This document shows positions 45,500-55,329 of a DNA stretch of 64,000 nt, piece after piece. The position numbers and the translations under genes are program-made. Source of the DNA: Micromussa lordhowensis (taxonomy: Eukaryota; Cnidaria; Anthozoa; Scleractinia; Lobophylliidae); the NCBI GenBank assembly GCA_964020085.1, contig OZ026607.1:6430779-6494778 (forward strand), given 5' to 3'. The notes beneath the pieces are model-generated. The model worked only from the letters and a program-made list of their open reading frames with translations, had not been told where the DNA came from and did no database searches. The first letter of the stretch is position 1. The number at the start of each line of letters is the position of its first letter.

Positions 45500-47345
45500 T
45501 TTGTTTTGGGCTGCCCATCTTTGAGTGGGAAATGCTAAAAGTATTTATCCATCTTTGAATGGAAAAAATAGTGCTTGTGTCAGTGATGTTAGATCATACG
45601 GTTGATTACATTTATTTAAAGACACCATAGATGATGACAAGGCGCAAATTTTGACACAGAATTCACATCACTAACTTTTTCTGTTTAATTAAGTACTTTC
45701 ATGATCATTCATTGACAGGATTTGGACTGCCCATCTTTGAGTGGGAATTGAGTGGAAAAAACAGTGCTTAAATTGTGTCAGTGATATTATGTCATACTTT
45801 TGATTCAAAAGACACCATAGACAATGACAAGGTGCATATTTTGACACGGAATTCACATCACTTAACTTTTTTGTTTAAATGTACGTACTTTCATGATCAT
45901 TCACTGACACAAGTTGGGCTGCCCATCTTTGAGTGGGAAACGCTAAAACTATTTATCCATCCTTGAATGGAAAAAATAATGCTTGTGTCAGTGATGTTAG
46001 ATCATACGGTTGATTACATGTATTTAAAGACACCATAGACAATGACAAGGTGCATATTTTGACACGGAATTCACATCACTGAACTTTTTTGTTTAATTAA
46101 GTACTTTCATGATCATTCATTGACACAAGTTGGGCTGCCCATCTTTGAGTGGGAAATGCCAAAGGTATTTATCCATTGTTGAGTGGAAAAAACAGTCCTT
46201 GTGTCAGTTATACACTGTATTATATCATACTTTTGATTCAAAAGACACATAGATGATGACAAGGTGCAAATTTTGACACAGTTTTCACATCATTTACCGT
46301 TTTTGTTTAAGTACTTTCATGATCATTCATTGACAGAAGTTGGGCAGCCCATCTTTGAGTGGGAAATGCCAAGCTACATGTATTTATCCATTGTTGAGTG
46401 GAAAAAACAGTTCTTGTGTCAATGATATTATATCATACTTTTGATTCAAAAGACACCATAGATAATGACAAGGTGCAAATTTTGACATGGAATTTACATC
46501 ACTTAACTTTTTTGTTTAAGTACTTTCATGATCATTCACTGACAGAAGTTGGGCTGCCCATCTTTGAGTGGGAAATGCTAAAACTATTTATCCATCTTTG
46601 AATGGAAAAAATAGTGCTTGTGTCAGTGATGTTAGATCATACGGTTGATTACATTTATTTAAAGACACCATAGATGATGACAAGGCGCAAATTTTGACAC
46701 AGAATTCACATCACTTAACTTTTTCTGTTTAATTAAGTACTTTCATGATCATTCATTGACAGGATTTGGACTGCCCATCTTTGAGTGGGAATTGAGTGGA
46801 AAAAACAGTGCTTGTGTCAGTGATATTATGTCATACTTTTGATTCAAAAGACACCATAGACGATGACAAGGTGCATATTTTGACACGGAATTCACATCAC
46901 TTAACTTTTTTGTTTAAATGTACGTACTTTCATGATCATTCACTGACAGAAGTTGGGCTGCCCATCTTTGAGTGGGAAACGCTAAAACTATTTATCCATC
47001 TGTGAATGGAAAAAATAGTCCTTGTGTCAGTGATGTTAGATCATATGGTTGATTACATGTATTTAAAGACACCATAGATGATAACAAGGTGCATATTTTG
47101 ACACAGAATTCACATCCCTTAACTTTTTCTGTTTAATTAAGTACTTTCATGATCATTCATTGACAGGATTTGGACTGCCCATCTTTGAGTGGGAAATGCC
47201 AAAGCTGATGATGACAAGGTGCAAATTTTGACATAGTATTCACATCACTTAACGTTTTTGTTTACATGTACGTACTTTCATGATCATTCACTGACACAAG
47301 TTGGGCTGCCCATCTTTGAGTGGGTAATACCAAAGCTACATTGTA
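45500..47345 (+). repeat. Satellite array, ~209-bp unit, ten partial or full copies
   Basis: GCCCATCTTTGAGTGGG recurs near 45511, 45729, 45918, 46136, 46345, 46554, 46772, 46958, 47177 and 47309: spacings of 186-219, with the last one about 132. Each unit has two related palindromes, CCCATCTTTGAGTGGG and TCCATCTTTGAATGGA, and a TTTCATGATCATTCA block. Short open stretches on the plus strand only mirror the repeat. Confidence 0.9.
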
Positions 47346-48205
47346 TTTATTTATCTTTGAGGTAAAGAAATGGTGCTAGTGTAAATGATATTAGATACAT
47401 ATTTCATCCCATTCATTAGCTAAAGTTGGGCTACTTGTCAACAACAGTTTTAAACTTTGTTCAGGGTTCGCACAAGTCATGGAAAACATGGAAGGTCCAC
47501 AAATTTTATTATGGAATTTTCCAGATCCTTGGCTACTTTCATAGAAAAACAGCATATTTACTAAATGACGACAGCTGGATTCCCCAGCTACTTTTTGCAC
47601 ATCTCCACCTACCTCAAAAATTAGTCACAGCCCTGGTGTGGCTATGTAATAATAACATGGTAATAATATAATATTAGTAATAGATTAGTACTACTAATAA
47701 AAGTAATAGGAATAATAATGATATCATTGATAAAAATAATGCTCTTTTCAAGAAGAGTGTGTAATAAGGGTTTCATGTCACTTCATGGTAGTAGACACCC
47801 AGGGTTTTTTTTTTCACCCTCCTCACAACAGTGGCTTAACATGCATTAACATCACAAGATTCAGTAACCTGTAGCATGACTGACAAAAGTGGGTCAAGAA
47901 TTCTTTCAACATCACTTAGCTTTACAGTTTTTGCCAACTAAGTATGGAAGTCACAAGAATCTGCTACTTACAAATTTTTTTTTTGTTATTAAGTGTTCTG
48001 TTAAATTTGATCATTCTCTTGAGTGTACCATGTATATTTCATCCTTAAAGTCTGTGCTTTTGTAGGACAACAGAAAGTGCAATGATGACTAAGTCTTAGT
48101 CATGCAAATCTTTCATGAAAGTACATGTACTAACTCAAGTTATGTGCCATACATGTATCAGCATCAGTACAGAACTCATCTAGCATCATTATTTTTGTTG
48201 TTTAG

Positions 48206-48576
48206 AAATTGATTCATCGGCAAGAAATGGTGGAAAAAGCCACCTTATCACAAGAGGACAAGAAGAAGATTAATGAACTTCTAAACCAGGAGAATGCTGT
48301 GGAGTTTACATGTGTATGTCCTCCGAGGAAAGTGAGGAAGATGAAGAGGAAACAAGAACTGGTCCACCAAAAAGGCATATAAAGCCACTACAATGGGAGA
48401 GATCAAAGCTAAGGACCATTAAGGCTCTCCTGGATGCCACCTATCAGGCACGCATGAGCAGCAGGCAAAAAAGTACAGTGGCAAAAGTTTTAAGAGTAGC
48501 TGGCCAAAACTTGTCAACAAGGCCGCTCCCAAACAACTGTCCCTCTTGGGCAGGACGAGCTGTAGTTCAAAGTTAA
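48206..48576 (+). pseudogene. Remnant of a transposon-associated protein
   Basis: After an acceptor (TTGTTTAG) the frame reads KLIHRQEMVEKATLSQED and on to LLNQENAVEFT; a shift of one base then gives MSSEESEEDEEETRTGPP, RHIKPLQWERSKLRTIKALL and PLPNNCPSWAGRAVV, ending in TAA. Helical N-terminal part, acidic linker, basic C-terminal part. Proteins with an acidic SSEES linker and a KR-LPW motif are common around cnidarian transposons (recalled). The frameshift indicates a pseudogene. Function not recognised. Confidence 0.4.
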
Positions 48577-49659
48577 TTTTTATTGGAAGCAAAGCACTGT
48601 AAATCAGTTCTCGTAGTACAAATATCTCAATTCAGAGGTTCTGATTGTATACTTTAAAGAATTATCTTTATGCCTTCAAGTATGTTTTTTTAGAAATTGG
48701 ATGTAAATTGTATGGTATAAAATATTAGACTGTATTTTTTTTGCAATTGAACTGAAGAACAATGTATATAATTTTTTAGAAAGAAAGCTATTTTAATACG
48801 AAATACTTATTGTTTCCAACGGAGACTATGGCTTACAAGAAAGTGAAAACCATACACATACATTGCAGCAGCAACTTTATTTGAATGATAGTTAATGTTT
48901 TTAAATGTTTTTTTTTTAAGATAAATGATATTGTTACTGTTAACTACATGTATTTAAGAAAGGCTTGTGGTTTGAATATTACTTGACTATATTTATTTTT
49001 GAATAAGAAGTATGAGAAAAAGTTACAATGTAAGCAGAGTTTATTTCTATTTAAGTGCTCTCTATTAATTTTGAAATTATGAACATTGAGGTCATGATTA
49101 GCTTAATAGTGTGGCCATAGATTGTAGCTCAAGAAATGAAGGATATAAATTACATTTGAATCGAATGCTCCAATCAGACTATTTTATAAAGGAATCGTTT
49201 TGTACGGAATCGTGTTATTTATAATACATATCTTCAATTATATAAAGTATTATGAAATCTATAGAAAGAAAAGGAAGAGTGCATATATTTTTAGGAGCTT
49301 CTCTTTGTCTAGGAAAATAAAAATTTTAAACGTACCTGTTTAAGAAAACGTTGCAGTGTGGTGTGTGAATTATCCGCGAGTACTTACGAAGTTGTGGAAG
49401 CAAAAACTGAATGTGGAATTTCCTAGCTTGTCGCCGCACTTCAAAAACCATAGAAATGAAACTGCTGGGTACCAAACTATTCCTCAAAGTTTCTAACTTC
49501 ACTCGAGAATCATGTGGTCAACTATTTCCTCCGCGTCTAAGATTGGGATACCTGAACCGATCCGATTGCGACCTAACTTTATGTTTACACATTTCTAATA
49601 TTCGGAAACCCAACGGATAACTGGGTGTCCGCTAAATTTTCGAGCTGCGGAAACGTAAA

Positions 49660-49755
49660 GGTTAATAGCGGAGCTCCGCCAAGCGGAGCCCCATACCCAT
49701 ATTAGCGGAGCTCCGGCGGCCGAAGGCCGCCAAGCGGAGCCCCATACCCATATTA
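49660..49755. repeat. GC-rich palindrome pair
   Basis: A ~37-bp block (TAGCGGAGCTCCG to CCCATACCCATAT) occurs twice. The first holds the perfect palindrome GCGGAGCTCCGC (49668-49679). The second has an extra hairpin, GGCGGCC-GAA-GGCCGCC (49715-49731). Confidence 0.8.
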
Positions 49756-51121
49756 GGAAACTGAAGGGAACCCATGAACTGATTTTCTCATGTGTATCAT
49801 GGCTAGCGGTATTGCTCGTGGGCGCGTACGCACGACGACGACGACGACGACGACGACGGTGGTGGAGTCGCGCAACATGGCGGCCACAATTGACACGTAA
49901 ACCAAAACGAGGCTTCAGTTTTCGCGGGCTTTCCTTGTAGGTTGACAGAGCACATGTACCCTTGGTTTAAAGCGTCCTTTGGACATCCATGTTGCAGTCA
50001 ATTGACACCTGTCAAAACAAGGAATCCGCTGACCAGTATCACGTGACCATATCGCGGGCTCAAGTTCAGGGCTCATCGAGGTCACGTGTTTTTTAAAGTT
50101 GACCGCTGCCCAAGTGCTGCTTTTTTCGATCAGATCGCGGGCTCATGTCAGGATTAACTTGCTGTAAACAGCGTAGGGTTGGTAGGAAGCCGGTTAACGC
50201 TAACCCAGGATTAAAATTTAACCGAATTATAACCTTTTCTTTTGTACAAAGTTTTTTCACTGCTTTTGTTTTGCGTATTTTGCTTTCATTAAAATTCAAA
50301 ACACAAAAACAATATACAGAAAATCTCACCGCAAAGTTACAAAACTCAAATCAAAATTCTACTTTATCCTCGGCTAGTTTGATCGGGCTCTGAACAACCC
50401 GGCCCAGGAGCTACGCTTTTAGGCTGGCCTAAATCTATATATTAGGAAACTGAAGGGAACCCATGAACTGATTTTCTCATGTGTATCATGGCTAGCGGTA
50501 TTGCTCGTGGGCGCGTACGCACGACGACGACGACGACGGTGGTGGAGTCGCGCAACATGGCGGCCACAATTGACACGTAAACCAAAACGAGGCTTCAGTT
50601 TTCGCGGGCTTTCCTTGTAGGTTGACAGAGCACATGTACTCTTGGTTTAAAGCGTCCTTTGGACATCCATGTTGCAGTCAATTGACACCTGTCAAAACAA
50701 GGAATCCGCTGACCAGTATCACGTGACCATATCGCGGGCTCAAGTTCAGGGCTCATCGAGGTCACGTGTTTTTTTAAAGTTGACCGCTGCCCAAGTGCTG
50801 CTTTTTTCGATCAGATCGCGGGCTCATGTCAGGATTAACTTGCTGTAAACAGCGTAGGGATGGTAGGAAGCTGGTTAACGCTAACCCAGGATTAAAATTT
50901 AACCGAATTATAACCTTTTCTTTTGTACAAAGTTTTTTCACTGCTTTTGTTTTGCGTATTTTGCTTTCATTAAAATTCAAAACACAAAAACAATATACAG
51001 AAAATCTCACCGCAAAGTTACAAAACTCAAATCAAAATTCTACTTTATCCTCGGCTAGTTTGATCGGGCTCTGAACAACCCGGCCCAGGAGCTACGCTTT
51101 TAGGCTGGCCTAAATCTATAT
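49751..51121 (+). repeat. Two tandem 0.69-kb units with an ACG microsatellite
   Basis: Unit 1 (49751-50439) and unit 2 (50440-51120) are nearly identical; the main difference is the number of ACG triplets at 49831-49857 versus 50520-50537. Each unit has CAACATGGCGGCCAC, matching a YY1-type ATGGCGGC core often seen at promoters. No coding frame was supported. Confidence 0.85.
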
Positions 51122-51564
51122 ATTAGTATATAATAATAAACCTAACAGATACACGAGTTTAAGGAATGCGTTTCCGCGACTCCGCATTGGCGGAAACTTA
51201 ACGTAAACTAGTGTTTCCCGCAACGGTTACCTGAATTTCCGTTTGCGGAAATTCACGTTTCCGTTACGTAACCGTTATAAAAACGGGGACGGAAACGCCT
51301 TATTTCACCCTGTGACTCTACAAAGTCGAGCTCGTTTGAACGCACCACTCGACTTGTAGAGCATTATTTTACGTCAATTTCTATGGAAACGCGCGTGGAA
51401 CTATGGGTAATCTTAACCCACAATTCTCTGTTTCGTCATACTTGTAGAGTGGTTGTATAGTCCGTGTATAGTACTTTTGAACACCTTACCCAACAACGCT
51501 ATACAATGTCGATCATACAAAGTCGAGTGTTGTATAGTGCGTGTATAGTGCGTTTGAACAGGCC

Positions 51565-52127
51565 TTTAGAGGATGATGATCAGAGTGGAAGGCATTTGGA
51601 TGCACCAAGACGTCTTCGACAAGAAACTCATCATTGGTAAGCACAAGATCAAGATATTTCCATGTTAGCCAGAATTACTAGTATCACGAGTCACATGAAG
51701 ATTCTTCTGCAGAAGAAAGAAATCATCCAAAACATTACAGAACTCCACAGTTTCAGGGTCAGACCCAGTTGGGCCTCCAAGGTTCCAATCGATGTTAGGA
51801 AAATTGAAGTCTCCTACAACTACTAAGTTTGTCAAGCCGGTGCCTGAATATTTATCCAGGAAATTTCTAAAATCAGTCAAGAATGATTCATCTGCATTCG
51901 GAGGTCTGTAAAACACCCCAAGAAGAATACTACAAGTGGGATTTGGATGGATTTCAACAGCTAACATCTCAGATTCCGTTTCCAGGTCTGTCCTTTCTAT
52001 GCAGGAAATCTGACCTTTGATAGCCAGAAGCACTCCACCACCGCGACGATTAGACCTGTCCTTCCTAAAAATATTATAATCATTAAGATGGAGTTCAGAG
52101 TCAAGAAAATTATTGTCAAGTCTTAGC
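51565..52127 (-). pseudogene. Decayed LINE, 5' part (endonuclease domain)
   Basis: Minus-strand translation: NIFRKDRSNRRGGGVLLAIK, LLGVFYRPPNADESFL, VVVGDFNFPNIDWNLGG, then after a frameshift LDLVLTNDEFLVEDV and SDHHPLK. These are motifs of the apurinic-like endonuclease of CR1-type LINEs. The N-terminal third is missing; at about 52127 it meets flank sequence that occurs without LINE at 21.2 kb, so the LINE was 5'-truncated on insertion. Confidence 0.8.
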
Positions 52128-52585
52128 AAAATATCCCTCACGATCGGAGTGTTGTGGAGAACTGGATCTAGTGTCAGTATCTTCATGTACAATAAAGCTC
52201 CAAATACATGCTCTTCCTCGAGTTTGGATATAAGCCCCCTTAAATATTGGCCAGGTAATCTCAATTGCAAAAAAAACTGACTTCTTTTATTTAGCGTGTC
52301 CTCCATCCTTCTTACTCAAGATAGTGGTATAAAAGTTAGATTCAGACAGATTTCCCACTGATCTCAGATTTCTCCATTGATCTCAAAATAAAATAAAAAA
52401 TTCGGCTGCAACCCTGAAGAAACAGTCAGTGATTCAATGATTTATCAGTGATTAATTTCACGCGATACCACCACGTAATTAAATCAAATCAAAGACGCCC
52501 TCTTCCTATCCTCTCTGACAGTTCTGTTTTACCCAGTAGAGGAGCTGTGTTATTATCCAAACTGAACTGTGCTCGTCATAGTAAT
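52128..52585 (-). repeat. Flank block shared with 21.2-21.66 kb
   Basis: Same sequence, order and strand as 21190-21660, including the ATGGAGGACACGC stretch. No supported gene. Confidence 0.6.
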
Positions 52586-52779
52586 AGGCCCTTTGCAGGA
52601 TCCGGTCACATGGTATGGAATAAATTACGCTGGGACGCAAATGACGAAGTGGGACTTCCAAAACAAAGGAAAGTCGGGCTGGACTGGTACGAGTTCCTTT
52701 GTTTTGGAAGTCCCACTGCGTCATTTGCGTCCCAGTGTAATTTATTCCGTACCATGTGACCGGATCCTGCAAAGGGCCT
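52586..52779. mobile_element. 194-bp near-perfect foldback MITE
   Basis: Ends AGGCCCTTTGCAGG and CCTGCAAAGGGCCT; arms of ~85 bp pair almost perfectly. AT on both sides fits a 2-bp target duplication; the 21.66-kb copy (TAGTGATTGAACAC) is the empty site. Confidence 0.85.
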
Positions 52780-52788
52780 ATTGAACAC

Positions 52789-54011
52789 CTCTCTCCTCTG
52801 AAGAGGCTCTAAGGGCTCTAAGAGGATCCGCTGAGTAATGTTATTGCAGGCACAGGGTTACCGGCGACGGCGGAAAGCGCGAGAGCCTCTGCCTGATGTA
52901 AGTCGATTTCTCGTACATCCTTCGTACATCGATAAATTTCTCAGCCTTGGCTTCATTTGACAGCTTGAAACTCTCAGAAACTCATTGCTAATTATGTCGT
53001 TCCAGTTTGCATGAGTTTTTTTTGCGATCTAATTTCATATTTTACAAGAAAAGAAGCAAACCTGTTTTACTTCGAAGGCCCCCCAGGAAAACCACGAGGG
53101 GTAGTCTTGCATGTCCTCTTTTTCTCTTGGAAAAACAATAATGTGGCGGATGATTCGGATCAGCTGGACTGTCCTCATCAAGAGCTGTCTCTTCAAGGTA
53201 AATCTCAACTTAAATAAAATCTTGCAATCTATATATCTTATATTTATTTTTTTTCCTATTATTTGCTAACGTTCAATTTAGAGCTTCTGTAAAAATCCCG
53301 TTAATAAAAAGAAGTAAACAAAAGGATAAGCTTAATCATCGTTTGGTTCTCACCACTGAAATATTGTTATCTACATCTACATCTATTATATGTAATCTGC
53401 AAAGGGATTTACCCATCCCCGCAGATGTAAAAGAGAAAAAAGTTACTTTCCTTTAAACAAATGTATGCTAAGATTAAAGTCAATTTAAGACTTAAGCTTC
53501 GATTTCACAATGATTTCAAGAAGAAAATTGTTTAGTTCGCTGAGCAGCACAAACGTTAAAAAAGACTTAGTTGTTCTTGTCTCTTTTAAGACTGAATTGC
53601 GATGTTGTTCAGAGTTTCACTAGCCGTGAGTTTGCCGCTTCATTTCTTCATCACCACATACACGATCTCGAGAATGTTGAATTCGATAGTGATGGCTCAA
53701 CTCCTCGGAGCCGTAAGCAATAGACGCTTAGAAAAACAGTTTTCATGAGAGCAACAGCCTTTTCTCGATTTTCATGCATTCAAGTATGTTTTAGCTCATC
53801 ACTTAACCTCAAAATCTTGCACGCCATTTTTACTGATACAACAAGGTACGCAAGCCACCCCTGCGAAATTGCCTCCCACGGATGGCGGTCATGTTGGGCG
53901 TGGTATCTGGCAGAGGTTCTGCGCCTGGTCGATACATTCGACTTTGCGCCTGCACTCACTTTGCACAACGGATTTATATCACGAACGTTCGAACCTCTGC
54001 GGAGGAGAGAG
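52789..54011. mobile_element. 1.2-kb TIR element with 9-bp target duplication
   Basis: Left end CTCTCTCCTCTGAAGAGG, right end CCTCTGCGGAGGAGAGAG. ATTGAACAC flanks both ends (52780-52788 and 54012-54020) and occurs once in the empty site at 21.66 kb. A 9-bp duplication fits a Mutator- or Merlin-type element. No transposase was recognised inside, so it is nonautonomous. Confidence 0.8.
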
Positions 54012-54104
54012 ATTGAACACTCAAATCAAGGATTTCTGAAAGCTCTCCTGAAATTCTGAACAGGTCATGGTGGGAAGTTTTCAATTCAAATAGGTTGCGT
54101 TCAT

Positions 54105-54335
54105 TTTAAAATTCCCCTTAAACTTGAACTGGGCCAACAAGGAACCAACTCAGGGAATGTTGCTGTTGGACATCAGCGGAACCGCCGAATATGAACTGTA
54201 GGTACTTTAATTACTCGGTTGCATCTTGAGCATGGAAAACAGACTACACTTGCAGTTTAGTAATACACCTGTAGACTTAATGTTATCCTAGCAAATGAAG
54301 GGAAGCAACTAAGGCGTTTAAAATGCAGTTTACTG
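54105..54335 (+). pseudogene. Decayed amidated-peptide module and 3' UTR (relic 2)
   Basis: GQQGTNSGNVAVGHQ is followed by RNRRI and a stop; then sequence similar to the 3' UTR of genes A and B (GGTTGCATCTTGAGCA.GGAAAAC). The 5' half of the module, acceptor and spacer are lost. Flank is shared with relic 1 at 21.7 kb. Confidence 0.75.
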
Positions 54336-54915
54336 CTACTTTGATTAGCCTTTAGATATTTTAAGAGGCGGGTAGTACTCGATTTCCCTGGCCAGAAATA
54401 TTGAAGAGAACTGGATGCACGAGTGTCACTTGACATATTACTAAAATATCCTTCACGATTGGAGTTGATTCCAATAGATTTTTGTATATAGTGTTTATTT
54501 TATGTGCCATGAAGTTCCAAACTTATGCTTCTCCTCGACTTGTTATTTGTATCGAGCACTCCTACGATTGTGTGAAATGAATTTTTCTTTGTCTACGTAC
54601 AGACATACATTTTATTTAAACAGAGTAAAAGCGTCCTGTTTAGAAGTTAAAAAAGAAAAACTGATTTGCATGTTTCGCCTGTGGGAGAACGAGTAGGACA
54701 TAAGGTGATATTATATTTTAAAGCTAATAAAAAATCTGGTAGTTCTTACATTAGGTGGAAGACTACTCCATGCCCTACTCTACGGGAAATTACGTTTTAT
54801 ATAATTAAAAACTCTTCTTTGTTTTCTAACTGTACGTATACCGAAGGGTTTATAAAAGGCTGTCAGCAAGTACTCCATAGTTTCATCACTCATAATTTAA
54901 GGCATTAATTTCAAT
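54336..54915. other. No gene seen
   Basis: AT-rich. About 54437-54470 resembles the flank block at 52125 (AAAATATCC.TCACGAT.GGAG). Nothing else recognised. Confidence 0.4.
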
Positions 54916-54919
54916 GCTT

Positions 54920-55060
54920 GTGGGATGCGCGTTGGACTCATGGTTAGTGTGCTTGACTCCGGAGCGGGCGCTCTGGTTCGAGCCCTGGCGGGGTACGTTG
55001 TCCAGGAGGTGGAGTAGAAATTCTTCCAGCTGCTGCTCCGGCAGCTGAGCCCGTCATCAA
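54920..55060 (+). mobile_element. tRNA-derived SINE (head region)
   Basis: A-box-like TGGACTCATGG (54933-54943) and B box GGTTCGAGCCC (54975-54985) have the spacing of an internal RNA polymerase III promoter. Cloverleaf pairing is poor and no proper acceptor stem is seen, so a SINE or tRNA pseudogene is more likely than a working tRNA. Confidence 0.5.
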
Positions 55061-55093
55061 AAACATGACTTCCATTTTTCCCTCAATGTGATA

Positions 55094-55183
55094 AAACAAT
55101 TATTAGGTTCGGTTTTTGTGATATCCAGAATAAGGGTTTTTGATTATTCTGGATATCACAGAAACCTCATCCAATAATTGTTT
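55094..55183. mobile_element. 90-bp foldback
   Basis: AACAATTATTAGG pairs with the right end (CCAATAATTGTT), and TGTGATATCCAGAATAA with TTATTCTGGATATCACA, around a 10-base loop. Confidence 0.7.
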
Positions 55184-55329
55184 ATCATTCAAGCATTTTG
55201 ATTGGCTCTCATTTAATGATCTACTAGAGTACAGACGCATAGATGACGTCATTATAACAAACGTTTTTCTACTACTTTTTTTAATAGCGGAGAGTTTTCA
55301 GAATTTAGAAAATATTTAAGGTGAAAGGG

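Larger units (their letters stand above)
45370..51564. mobile_element. 6.2-kb DNA transposon inside the LINE
   Basis: Perfect 12-bp inverted ends GGCCTGTTCAAA (45370-45381) and TTTGAACAGGCC (51553-51564), with GTATAGTG and AGTCGAGTG motifs repeated near both ends. The LINE reading frame (SDHHPLK then QFKLHVKKTRP) resumes across it, proving insertion. Ends resemble PIF/Harbinger-type termini; the target duplication is not clear. Content: satellite array, a possible accessory protein, GC hairpins and two tandem 0.69-kb units. No transposase recognised. 47345-48205 and 48577-49640 show nothing beyond AT-rich sequence. Confidence 0.7.

Noticed and set aside
45500..47345. CRISPR-like array
   Set aside because: Units are ~209 bp and homologous over their whole length, with no short repeat/unique spacer pattern, and the genome is eukaryotic.
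52128..52306. Open stretch starting ATGGAGGACACGC fused to the LINE endonuclease, also at 21177-21392
   Set aside because: The join is a 5'-truncation point of the LINE. Differences between the two flank copies are mostly amino-acid changing, so there is no sign of protein constraint.
54930..54990. A functional tRNA gene
   Set aside because: A and B boxes are present, but the cloverleaf does not close convincingly. A SINE head or tRNA pseudogene fits better.
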